Positions 37,653-50,745 of a stretch of DNA of 64,000 bases are shown here, piece after piece. Position 1 is the stretch's first letter. Every line of letters begins with the position of its first letter. The position numbers and the translations under genes are program-made. The DNA is taken from contig JAJSPD010000012.1 in assembly GCA_021307315.1 (NCBI GenBank), positions 620,001-684,000 on the forward strand, read 5' to 3'. This DNA is from Bisporella sp. PMI_857 (taxonomy: Eukaryota > Ascomycota > Leotiomycetes > Helotiales > Helotiaceae). A model generated the notes under the pieces. It was given only the letters and a program-made list of their open reading frames with translations, searched no databases and was not told the origin of the DNA.

Positions 37653-38469
37653 TTATCCCATCCTAAACTTCATCTTTCCCTTCTCCTCATCACCACTACT
37701 AACTGCAGTCCTCATCTTCCTCAACACTGCATGTATCAGCCCCGCGCACCCCAGTAAATGCGGCATCACAATTCCCGCAAACTCATGAGGCGGTAGATCC
37801 AAATAGAGCCCAAAGAAAGCCCACGCTGCAAGAAATCCCCCCATCACAAACCGCGCCATGAGGGCCGAGGACGCTTGGCTCCTTAGCGAGCCTCTTTCGC
37901 GCGTTTGGCCCACGAACGTGATGAGCATTGTAATCATAACTAGGAGGAGCACGCTGACGATGAAGATAATCAAGAGGTAGAAATCGAAATGGGATATCGA
38001 GATAGGTCGGGGGATAGCGTTTGCAATCTTCACATACAAGTCAGCTTTATAATTTTTTATACCTTTTTTGGGGGGTTTTTAGAAAAAAGGAATCTCAAGG
38101 CGTCTCCACATCCCTTCTTCATAAATGCACTCGGATTCATCGTATCATTAATCCAAAAAACCGACTGCCCTAACGCCAGCGCAGCGACCGCAAGAGTCGT
38201 TTGCGTGGAGTGATACATGGCATCAGGCGGATCCATGGTGCAAACCCAATGTATGCGACAGTCGGTGCATAGTTCCACGTCCGGTTTGTTCGCCATGAAA
38301 CACTCTCTGCAGAGGCCTCTGTCGGTATCTATTTCGCTTCAGCGATAGCTAAAGAAGAAAGGAGAAATATCTCACTGTTAAAAGCTCCCGCTCCTATCAT
38401 AACACTGAACCCCTCAATTCCTCTCCCGAGGCTATAGAGACCATTGACCATTCGCGTGAAAAGACCCAT
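37653..38469 (-). CDS. Small membrane protein with zinc-ribbon-like Cys pairs
   Basis: Predicted 234 aa from exons 38469-38376, 38328-38110 and 38044-37653. After a short N-terminus, intron 1 (47 nt) leads into CRECF and CTDCRIHWVC, a CxxC...CxxC arrangement that could bind zinc (about residues 38-60). Then come hydrophobic segments: TTLAVAALALGQSVFWI (about 70-90), LLIIFIVSVLLLVMITMLITF (about 125-147), VMGGFLAAWAFFGLYL and IVMPHLLGCAGLIHAVL. The tail is charged. The second intron is uncertain. I use 38045-38109 (65 nt, weak GTGGAG donor), which places homopolymer runs of C, A and T in the intron. The alternative is a 35-nt intron (38040-38006 region, GTATAA donor), shorter than normal. Function unknown. 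Confidence 0.65.
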
Positions 38470-39045
38470 GGTGGAGGCTCTGATGGTGAGATAAGGATCG
38501 AGGTATTAAGTCTATGACCGAGGACGATACTGGTGGTTTGGTCATCAGAAGCGAGCTTCTTATACTGGAGAAGCTATGTCTACCCAGGCTGAGTGAGGAT
38601 CCTCTGCCTGGTATGAACCCAACAAGTTCAGGTTGGTGTAAGGCACAGCCAAGACTTTTGAAACTGCGTCTTAATTTGAAAAAAAAACGTGATCTATTCC
38701 ATAATAACAGCACAATTTATTTTATTCTATTTCTACCTTTTTTTTATTATTTACGATTGAATGAATGAATATATAAAAGAAATGATCAAAAAGTCATGCA
38801 TCAAAGTGTGAATTTATCACTCCTTACAGAGTACGTACACTTGGTCTGGACACGTAATGGGCCTATTTCTGTGTAACCTTACTTACGTTGAGAATCCCTC
38901 TGCCTGTCAGCATGACATGTTGTGCTGCGTAATTTGAAGCCTTGTTATCCTTTTTGAAAACATCTACAATATTTTCAATTCATCGCTTCGCAAACCGTAC
39001 ACTTCTCTAGGTAAACCAACTTGAAAGTCGAGGCCTAAGTCTGCA
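38470..39045. other. Divergent intergenic region
   Basis: About 580 bp between the starts of the small membrane protein (-) and the CVNH-HET gene (+). It contains T- and A-runs (38679-38755). It must hold the CVNH-HET promoter; no specific motif is claimed. Confidence 0.5.
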
Positions 39046-42000
39046 ATGCGGCCACCTATGGGACCACCCCTTTTAGCGCTTATTGGAAGTAATAAATTGC
39101 ACATCAAATATTTCAGCGTGACTGGGGAACTTAGAACACACCATATAGTTCTTGATCACAAGCTTGGTAACCGGGAAGGAAGCTTCGACCTTGCTGGTGT
39201 TTACTTCTCACGAAGTGCTCGAGAGGTCGCATTAGTTGGGAACATTCTACACGCAGCATTGTCCACGAGCCAGGGTGTCTGGTGGGATAATCAAATCGAA
39301 ATCGTCGTTGATATTCCAACGAGCTCAAGCGTCGAAACTAAGCCATCTGTCGCTTTTCGACGCTGCGAATCCTTACGTCTCAAACCATGTCGTAATCTAA
39401 GACTCATTGGACCCTATCTTCTTACAGCGGAGTGTCGTCAAGCGGATCGTAGCTACAAAGATGCCTACCTTGATCTTGACACATGTCTTGGAGCTAGAAA
39501 TGGTGCTTTTGATAAGGAGGGTAAAAACTTTTCCCGGAAGGTCACGAATATTCAGCTGATTGGCACGACTTTGTATGGAGATCTACAAACAAGCGATGGA
39601 TCGTCGCGGCTTTCCATCGAGCTTGCTAGTATTTTACACGTCAGAGACGGCATCTTAAAACCGCGCATATATCTAAAATCTGTGGATTATGATTTTGAAG
39701 TTCTTAAGGACGACCGGTCCGATCATAAATGGCTAGGGGACGCTCAAAATGTTCGACTTGTTAACTACCGAACCAAGCGGAGATGGTATCTGATTGCAGA
39801 CTGTGTGACATCTCATGGCTGGACTCGGGAATCCGTATTCAAACTACACGATGTATTTGGACACTACGATGGAGAAATGTTTCCCTTCTTTACAACTTGG
39901 GAAATTCCGGAACAAGAGCGATTAACTACCTTTAATAACGGCATTTTGATGGCAAGCTTTAGAGTAGGGGGGAAACAGTGGATAGGAGGGGAAAGGTGGA
40001 TACAAAGATCTATCAACCTGTCCGAAGTAGTGACGGTTCAGGCGGGAATGCTAACGCTGTGAGATTACCGTCCTCCGAATTCCGCTCTTGAGAAAGGCTA
40101 ATCTTTGTGCAGGAAACAGTCTGGGTCGAGCTGTCAAGGTTGTGAAAGATTTTTCTATGCAGGTGTCCTCTATACCCCCAAGGATGGCTGTGCGATTGCT
40201 GTTGATGAATCTGTTGTCAAATTGATGCGAGCACACTGCACATTCTGCAGACTGATCCATGACACTATTGAAGCATGTAGGCAATCAGGCGGGCAACTCC
40301 AAGTTTGGATTGAGACCAAAGGGCCTGCTGCTCGTAAGATATACGATTATCCCAGTGAAAGAACTGTAGAGATTGTGGTCAGAGACCTGGGCCGCATATA
40401 CAAATTGCGAACCGTCCTTACTCGCAACAATCGTCTCCCAGTAACGGAGGCACGCGCGCTGATACGACGCGAACCGGGTACCTTGAACAACCCTAGCGAG
40501 CATGAGTATCAAGTGAATTCAATTCCAAAAGCTTTCCGAACTTTAACGCAAAATACAATTGACAAATGCTGGCTGGAACCCGAACAACGCTGGTCTACTA
40601 TTCAGGATTGGATCAACAGATGCGCAACTGAGCATAGTAATTGCCAGAGTAAAAGCACTACCGAGTTTCCTTCACGCTGTCTGGATATAGGGGTATCTGG
40701 TCGAGATACAATAAAGCTCGTTAACTCTGCTAGTAATAGAGGATCTTACGCATGTTTGAGCCACTGCTGGGGTGGTAAGAACATTTGTACACTCAATAGT
40801 AAGACAGAGCCATTGTTCTTAAAGGCAATTCCTCCACGCAGTCTACCGCCAGTCTTTACAAGTGCTATTGCCGTTTGTAGAAAGCTAGGGATCAGATATC
40901 TTTGGATTGATTCGCTCTGTATCAGGCAAGACAGCAAGGAAGATTGGCAGGTTGAGTCGCAGCGGATGGGAACTTATTATTCTAACTGCACCGTTTGCAT
41001 TGCAGCGACTGGGTCTGCTAACTCTATGGAGAGTTTCAGTATCTCGCCAGACAGACCTAGAGTAGTCCGCTCCGCAGGAGAGGATCCTCAAAGTGGATGC
41101 TTCAATCTTGTCGCATTTCCTTCCAGTCTTTCGGGACCTCGACCTCATTTTAGTCATACATCTAAGCTAGAAAATCTGTTGCGCTATTTTCCTCTTCTTA
41201 CCCGAGGGTGGGTAATGCAGGAGAGGTTGCTCGCACCAAGAGTTCTACATTTTTGTGGCTCTGAAGTCGTTTTTGAGTGCGCTGATATGACGACTTGCGA
41301 GTGTGGAGCCGCAGGCAAGACCATAGACACTGAAGAACTAATCCCAAATCCTTCGGCTACTATCCGAAGCACGACTACCTCAAGTGATGGACTATTGATC
41401 CGCCGAACAGCTTTAGAACACGTTCGATGGGATGCTTTTGTCACAGCTTATAGCACTCTCAGCTTGACACATCTCACTGACCGCCTAGTTGCCATCTCAG
41501 GTGTTGCATCAACCATTTTCAACACACAATACAAATCAGCGGGCGAAGTTGATAGAGATGTGTCAACAGAATATCTTGCAGGACTCTGGCGGCAGACTTT
41601 AGCTAGAGATCTGTCATGGTTTATAGGAGAATCATTGATAAGCAACATGGAGCGCGAGGCAATGTTTGAAATCAGTGGAAGCAGTGCTGAACGGAAAGCA
41701 AGACCGACGGAGTACGTTGCTCCATCTTGGTCGTGGGCATCTGTGCTGGATCCAGTGCGGTATCTTTCAGATACTACACACAGGCCATTGTTTCAACTAC
41801 TAGACGCTCATTTATCTCATGGGACTGAAGACCCTTTCGGAAGTCTTACAGGAGGGTGCTATTTGCATATGAGTGGCAAGATACTTGAGAGTTCATGGGA
41901 ATTGCGCGCAGTCTCAGATAGTGTCAAGTTGTTTGTCCTTACCGATCTGATGGGTACACAACAGCTTCAAAAGGAAGATGTACGTGGTATGGTATTCGCT

Positions 42001-42288
42001 CCAGACGTTGACCTAGAGAAGGCTGGCCAGGATCAGATACTATCAACACCCAAGCTCTATGTTTTCCCCTTGGCAACATTAAGCGTTACCTATGCTCGGT
42101 GGTTTCCAGATAGGGTCAGGGAGTCAAGAACTACGCTCTCTCTGGTCCTCAAGGCTACTGGGAACTTGCAAGGAAAGAACTGTCCTGTATACAGAAGGAT
42201 TGGGTTTACGGAATACGCAAATTTTCGAGATGGTACTAGGGACTTGGACACGAACAACTACAAGACGCAAGAGTTCATAATCATCTAG
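39046..42288 (+). CDS. CVNH-HET fusion protein
   Basis: Predicted 1062 aa from exons 39046-40058 and 40113-42288. The 54-nt intron (GTGAGA donor, ggctaatc branch site, tgtgcag acceptor) joins CT|G in frame, so both parts belong to one gene. Residues 1-337 hold six cyanovirin-N homology (CVNH) half-repeats, i.e. three CVNH-like lectin domains. They show the recurring pattern of LDLDTCLGARNGAF and VTNIQLIGTTLYGDL, with analogous copies before (LDHKLGNREGSF) and after (KLHDVFGHYDGEMF). Residues about 545-710 are a canonical HET domain: YACLSHCWGG (about 550), IRYLWIDSLCIRQD (about 598) and TRGWVMQERLLAPR (about 701). A C-terminal region of 350 residues follows. CVNH domains bind glycans; HET domains trigger cell death in fungal non-self recognition. 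There is no signal peptide, so it should act inside the cell. An allorecognition role is inference. Confidence 0.85.
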
Positions 42289-42574
42289 AGTGAACAACAC
42301 TTGGGTGATAACGAGATTTGGTAGTTGGCAAATCGTTTTTGAAAGAAAGCAATTACATAATGGTTATCTACCTGTTTCTCTCTTTTGCGAAGTTCGATTT
42401 CAGATGGCCGGTTTAATCTTGCGTCCGCAAATACCTAACATCCTCTGCAAAGAGAAGCCCAGACACTTCGTACCAGGAAAGGGGTTATATTTCCTACAGC
42501 ATCTGTTTCAAATTGAGCAGTGGCACTCCAATTCGATTGACAAACCTCAAATCCAACCGCCTTCAATCAGAGCC

Positions 42575-44526
42575 CCAATGAGCAGAGCTCGGTGCTCCAA
42601 GTGCTAACCAACTTGACACTCCCACGAGATAACTACCTTTGCACGATATTCGCTACCATATCACGTTTCAACGCTCACAGGGGGAACGAATCTCCATCAC
42701 TATTATACCTGGCAAACACTCAAGTCCAGATCACGCGTACGGATAGGCTAAGACGGATCTACGCAACCTTGATGAGAACGTATTCGCTAACATTATGGGA
42801 GAGGTAAGCGTTCAGAGAACGTCGCTGCAGCTTTTTCTAAAGCGAACAGGTTCGCATAGTCATGGGACTCTCTAGCAGGTCAACGGTGTGACCTACCAAC
42901 CTTTTCCGACAACGTTTTGTCCCTGGAGGTGTGTGTGGGCCGGAACAGAAGCACCTGAGCATCGCTGACGCCCCAGGAGTCTTCAAGAAAACGACACAAG
43001 GTGTTACAAGTAAGGATGATATGCAGATGGTCAGGTCAATGGCGTATGCCTATATAGCGTATGCCTACATGGCAAACCCTAGATCTGTCATGCCTGCAGT
43101 CATGCTGGCTAACATCAATATCGCGACGCAAGAACGACGCAAGAAATTCTAGAGATGGCAGAGGAGGTGGACCCCGACGGACAGAGAACTTTGGGTGTAT
43201 TGACGAAGCCAGATCTCGTTGACAAAGGCTGGGAGAAGAACGTTGTAGACTTGGTCGAGGGTCGAAAACATCCCCTAACCCTTAGATGGATTATTGTGCG
43301 TAATCCCGGACAGTAGCAACCGATGAACTTGGCGACCGACCGTCATACGCTGGAGCGAAGCTTTGTCTTGCACGAGGCACCGTGAAACAGTCTAGATAAG
43401 GAATGGGTAGATATTCCAGCGCTTTAGGTGGATCTATGAGACGTTCTTGCAGAGTTTGTTCGTCGCGAGTTTCCTAAAGTAAGTATTCCTGGATTCAATG
43501 GCTGACGTCAAGCTGACATTTTAAGGTCGAGCTAGAAATTAATAGGAATCTAAAAGGATGCAAGGTTTTACTTTAGCGCTTGGGGCCATGAGAGGCACGT
43601 CAGCTGATCAATCAAAGTATCTATTCGACATTGCAACGCACTTCTAGGCTCCAGGAAACCTTGACGTCGATATTAAAATCTCAATATTGGGGGAATGATA
43701 TTTTTGATCAGCATCCTAACCTTAGACTTGTCACGGCCGTAGTAAACCGCAATTAGGTCTTCTTAAACTCAGTCAAGATATATGGCAATACCTATCGTTT
43801 CAAAGATCTGAATTCGGTTGATCTCGAGGCTTTGTCTGTTTCCATTGAGGAAGCAGGAGGTGACGATCTTCCACCTCTTCCCATTCTCAATATCCACTTT
43901 TATCAAACCCTCGACGATATCGGAGACCTCGTGCGTGAGAACGAAATGCTCTCTATGCCTTACGACACCGGTGTTCTTAGATGGCTTACAGACGTCTACC
44001 AAAATTCTCGTAGTTTTGAACTAGGATCCTTTAATTCATCGCTGTGAGCCCTTACTATGAAAGGACAATCGAAGAAGTGGGATAGCATAGCTCATGGGTA
44101 TATTAGCGACGTTGTGACAATGGCTCATAATTTCGTCACTGATTTATTTCGCTATACCTGTTTAGACGAGCGGGTTCGGGTCGGGCTCGCCTCTATTCTC
44201 ATGGATGGGTTATTAGAGAGATACAAGAAAGCGAGCACTCATGTGGAATTCATTTTACAGGTCGAGCGATCTGGAAATCCGATTACGTTGAACCATTATT
44301 TCAACGATGGCCTAGAGAATTAGTAAGAATGCTCCTCTCGTTGTTTATATATTCTAATTGATCACGTAGTCGACAAGAAGGTATCCGGAACGCAATGTCA
44401 GCGGTACCGTTTGACGACTGCAAGCACGGTACAGTTGTCCAACTCGATGCGATTATACCGAACCATCCTATGAGAAATACTGAGCATACTGTTCAAGACC
44501 TCCACGACGTTTTGCAATCTTATGAC
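42575..44526 (+). pseudogene. Broken dynamin-like (Mx-type) GTPase gene
   Basis: Pieces of a dynamin-superfamily GTPase in the usual order but in changing frames with internal stops. After the P-loop position comes LTNLTLPRDNYLCT (42592-42640), then a frame change to ERISITIIPGKHS. The G3 region IADAPGVFKKTTQG follows (about 42965), then AEEVDPDGQRTLG and TKPDLVDKGWEK (G4, 43155-43235). Middle-domain pieces follow (REFPKVSIPG; SVSIEEAGGDDLPPLP at 43840; YISDVVTMAHNFV at 44098), and a GTPase-effector-domain piece with NTEHTVQDLHDVLQSYD ends near 44526. The Walker A lysine segment (GKS) is missing: the frame reads NEQSSVLQVL where GDQSSGKSS would be expected. Several independent lesions mean it is not functional. 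It lies directly downstream of the CVNH-HET gene. Confidence 0.85.
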
Positions 44527-44550
44527 TGGTCATGCTATAGAGACCAGTCA
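44523..44550. repeat. Short inverted repeat (hairpin)
   Basis: Perfect 9-bp arms TGACTGGTC (44523-44531) and GACCAGTCA (44542-44550) with a 10-base spacer. Partial copies of the same word (atagactgg, tagactagtc) recur to about 44600. It lies at the end of the dynamin relic. It could form a hairpin; its role is unknown and it may be chance. Confidence 0.5.
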
Positions 44551-45930
44551 ATTCTACCAGTTCCTTCATAGACTGGCGCTTCTATAGACTAGTCACATAC
44601 GATTGGATATAGTCCGGTCAAGGGACTCTTAAAAAGATAAAATAAGCTTTGACTAATTGTTCTAGTAGACAGGTTATGGCATATGTGCTAGCCATTCGGA
44701 TACTTGGCGGAATACCTGAGCTTCATATCATTCTCGATCCTTGAGTAACTGCTGCTGCCGATGTTCGGGTTCAGCGCGACTGAGCGTCTGGTTGTTTTTC
44801 CACATAGATTGACTATATACACTGATTGCAGCAAGGTTGAGCAAGGTAGAGAGCTAAATCGCAGAAATATCAAGGATTTTCCAAGAGATGATGCTACGAG
44901 GTGATGATAGTTATGTATCATGCACAACATGCGGGCGGCGAAAATCTGACGAAGCTAATTACCCCTTTGAGGAATCCAAGGGATCTCGGGCCTTGAGGGA
45001 TTAGGGGCCTGGTGGCGGGGCACTAATAGCAGCCGAAGTTCTTCATCTTTCTACATACTTCTGGCGCCTAGAACATGTATCTCTTGAGCCAAAGGGGGGC
45101 CGGGTTATTGGCGATTTGTAAGGGAACTTCCTACTTAAACTGACAGAGGGTTTTCAAGCTCTAAAAACATCTTTGTTACTTCGACGATTTTCATGTCAAA
45201 GCCATTAAAGTGAATCGCCCATCTTCGTTCCTGCTCTGCACGTTCGTCAGCTTCCTCTACACGCCTTAGCGCTCTGACTCCCGAATCAGTTGCAAAATCC
45301 GATTCCCGCCTAGTAGTAACAATAGGAAGACGAACTTTTGGACAGAAAGATCATAACTATTTGCACTACGATCCCGATTCTTCTCTCATTCCATATATTC
45401 TATATTAACTTTTTTAATAGCTACTTCATCCAAACTTATCATGATTAGGAGCAGTCCAATAAAGTATCGATTGGGAACATTCTGATACCTCTTTAATCCT
45501 AACATAATCAAATCTTGGTGTTACAGGCGGCGGCGACGACAGGTAACCTCGACTTCTTATAAGCCGCCTTCTCTCTAACTTTATATATAGTTGCCAAATA
45601 TTTCGTCTTGGAACTACTTCAATCTTTGCTGAAAGTCGTTCAATTTCGCGATTCAGCATTAAACATCGAATTCCTAAACCATGTATGACAAACTTATTGA
45701 GATTTCCTTTTTAATTACGAGCCTGCGACAAGTTAGCTGATGTGTTGCGGCCGTGAGTCACGCCGTATGCGGAAACTACTAAATATTGTGTGGCGAAGCC
45801 AGCCACAAAAACTTGAAGCTAAGCCTTAGAACATAAGTATTTTCCAACATCCTGATCTGAAGCTCCCCACCCCAAAAATGTAGACAATCCAACCTGAAAA
45901 TCTCCTATATTCTTATAATTCCTGACCAAT
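44551..45930. other. Intergenic region without clear genes
   Basis: About 1.4 kb between the dynamin relic and the oxygenase gene. Short minus-strand frames (44688-44930, 45426-45659) have no recognisable features. The oxygenase promoter should lie just before 45931. Confidence 0.5.
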
Positions 45931-46918
45931 ATGTCGTCACCAACGCTCCAACCGCTTGAATTTCCTTCAAACGACCCCTCAGAGTTCGTCCACATAATCT
46001 CGAATCTTCTGAGGCAAGAAGAATGTGAGGATTTGATCAGATCACACACAAATCTCGTACCTTCGAATGTCACAAGCCAAACGATCCGCGAGCGGGAGAT
46101 GTTCTTTGATCAAGATCTGGCAGAACGATTATGGAGTCGGATCGAGAAGTTTTATAGAGATAGCTCGATTGTGGACGAGGAAGGGTCTAAATGGAAAGCT
46201 ATTGGACTGAATGATAAGTTCAGATTCTGTAAATACCTACCAGGCAAATATTTCTTTCTTTATTATAATTTACATGGCAGGACTTTTCGCTGTGCAGGAA
46301 AAGGAAACCAATGTCCGGCTTGACTGGCTAAGTCTTATTACAACATGAATAGCAGGACTGACCCAATTTAGGAGGTAAATTCGCACCACATCAGGATGGC
46401 CGTCGCCTCGCAGATCTGAACACGCAATCCTTCATGACGATTAACATGTACCTGAACACTCTCAACCCATCATCTCTAGGAACCACACGAGTCCTTCTTC
46501 CCACCGCGTTTTCCGAACCGTCGGAGCCAATCTCATTTGATGTCCTCGCCAAGGTACTTTTGGACTCGTTGCGCACAACCTCCTTCTCTCCTTCTCTGCC
46601 GATATCCCTTTTCTATCGTCCACTCTCTAACAAATCCAGGTCCAACCCACCCTCGGCAGCGCAGCCGTATTTCGTGATTCCCTCTGGCATGACGGCGAAG
46701 AGCTGAAGTCAGGTGTCAAGTACCTGCTTCGTACAGATGTATTATATGAAAGAGAAGTGCCATTTGATTTCGAGAAACTGTATGGAGATCTAAGCGATCA
46801 AGAAAAAGGACGGAAAGCAGTTGATATTGCAGCTAGTCTTGAAGATGCTGGGAACCAGAGCGAGGCGGTGTGGTGGTACAAGAAAGCTTTTAAGCTTTGC
46901 CCTGCTTTGGAGCGATGA
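45931..46918 (+). CDS. 2-oxoglutarate/Fe(II) oxygenase, prolyl 4-hydroxylase type
   Basis: Predicted 257-aa dioxygenase using 2-oxoglutarate, iron and oxygen to hydroxylate an unknown target. Exons are 45931-46243, 46372-46553 and 46640-46918. Metal ligands fit the HxD...H pattern: APHQDG (H111, D113) and SLWHDGEE (H182); K192 in [10 protein letters not shown] is the likely 2-oxoglutarate ligand. The strand YLPGGKFAPH crosses intron 1. That intron (128 nt) starts with GC (AG|GCAAAT) rather than GT; the nearby GT (GTAAAT, 46230) would create an in-frame stop, so the GC-AG reading is the only one that restores the motif. The C-terminus (about 225-257) has a TPR-like helix ([13 protein letters not shown]). 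No signal peptide, so it is probably cytosolic. Confidence 0.85.
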
Positions 46919-48593
46919 TTTAGAATATATATGCAAGATCACAAGTGTAGAAAAAGTGTATGTTTGGTGTACAAACATCGGCTAACATACTTATCGCTAC
47001 ATCTAGTGGCCAATGTCTTTAATATGTCTGAGCCATTGTACCTGACTTTGTGATTGAAAAAAAGATGCATACATCCCTCTCCTCGCCAACGGGAACCTTT
47101 ATGTCTTCAAATAAAAGAACAACTGCTAAACTTGACCCGCTATCGCTGGCTTGGTTTATGCGCACAAATCTCCTCTTAAGTATAAGGTTCACTTTCGTGA
47201 GAAATATAAAAAGCAGTCTGCAGGAAATGACCACTTACATGCCCAGCCACTCTATAATAATCCTTAGAAATTTGAACAAAATATACAAGGAAAACAAGTT
47301 CCCAAGTCCGCTGACTTGGTTTGAGCATACAAGAGCCTCGAGCCAGCATGATTAGCCTTTGTTCAAAAGTAACCTGCAAAAACCACTGATCGACAGAACC
47401 TTATATAAATCAATCACTGGAACGGACAACATAAATGCCAACATGAGACACGAGTTAAACCTCGTGCCGCGATGGCGGACATGGTACGAGCGACTGAAGA
47501 TCTCCAGCAAGCAGCCATGGCTCTTTTCGAACGGTATCAAACAGCAGATGATACCCGGCCAGGCTCTCTCTATATATGGCTACGCCTAGAAATGAACATT
47601 CAAAGCATGGAGATGAGGTACGCAGGTCAAACTTTGTACTACTCAGGCGGACGAGGCAAAACCACAACCACAAGCAAATCTCCAAATAGCACATAGGCGA
47701 GACCTTCCTATATACCCTTGGGTCGAGATGGAGATTATACACGCAAATGAGATAAATAAGTTCAAGCCGGCCTTCACAGTGGCGGATGTGGTACAGAATC
47801 CCATTATTTCTTAAGCTATGTGTATTTTCATGTGAAGTCATCAACAAGTAACCTTAGGCAAAAGCCAAGAAGTCGCTCCCTTTGCACACATTAGGGCACG
47901 ATAAAGGGCAGTAACAGTGGCATGCTACAGAAGTAGAGAATAAGTACATCACGAGATCACTTGCATAAAGAGATGCCAATATGGAGAGAACTTATTGATT
48001 AGGATATTAGCACTATCCCAGATCCATCACTTCTGCACATCCGCAGCTTTCTGCCCTGTTATGCCTCCGCCCTGATTATAGGCGGGAGCACTTCCGATGC
48101 CTGGTCGAACACTTTCAAATATGCCCGCGCAGAAACGCCAAATGATGGAAAAAAACAAGCCCGATGTTTTCCCAGATCTATTTTTTGTAGATCCTAAGAA
48201 AACAAACCCCAGTTTTCGTCTATGCACCGTAGAAAATCAACGCAAATGGTCATCTAATAGCCTCAATAGCCTCTAGTGCAGCAGTGTCCTCATCGCCTGT
48301 GATGTCTCTAATGGGTATCTTTAGGCGAAAGAACTGCTAGAAATAGAACAACAACGCTTTCTATCATGATGTGCTGCTGAAATGATGACGTGAAAAGACT
48401 CCTTGCAGGAGGCTAGGCGTCCGTGTTCAAGTCATGAAGGCCATTAGAATCGTTAAGTAAAAAATGATGATGCAATAAAAAGCAAAGTCGAAAAAAGTCG
48501 TATCCGTGAAAGGAAGATGCAACCGTATGACGCCCGTGTCCCCTCTATCGAATTCGAAAAGCGACAACGAAAAGACCGTCGTAGATGGGATAT
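46919..48593. other. Convergent intergenic region, 3' flanks
   Basis: About 1.7 kb between the 3' ends of the oxygenase (+) and DED1 (-). The frame 47472-47696 (74 codons) is the best candidate for a small gene but has no supporting features. The DED1 3' UTR probably covers part of 48100-48593. Confidence 0.5.

Positions 48594-50745
<2,152 letters not shown>

Noticed and set aside
47472..47696. 74-codon plus-strand frame
   Set aside because: Looks mildly protein-like but no features, partner exons or recognisable family; it lies in the 3' flank of DED1.
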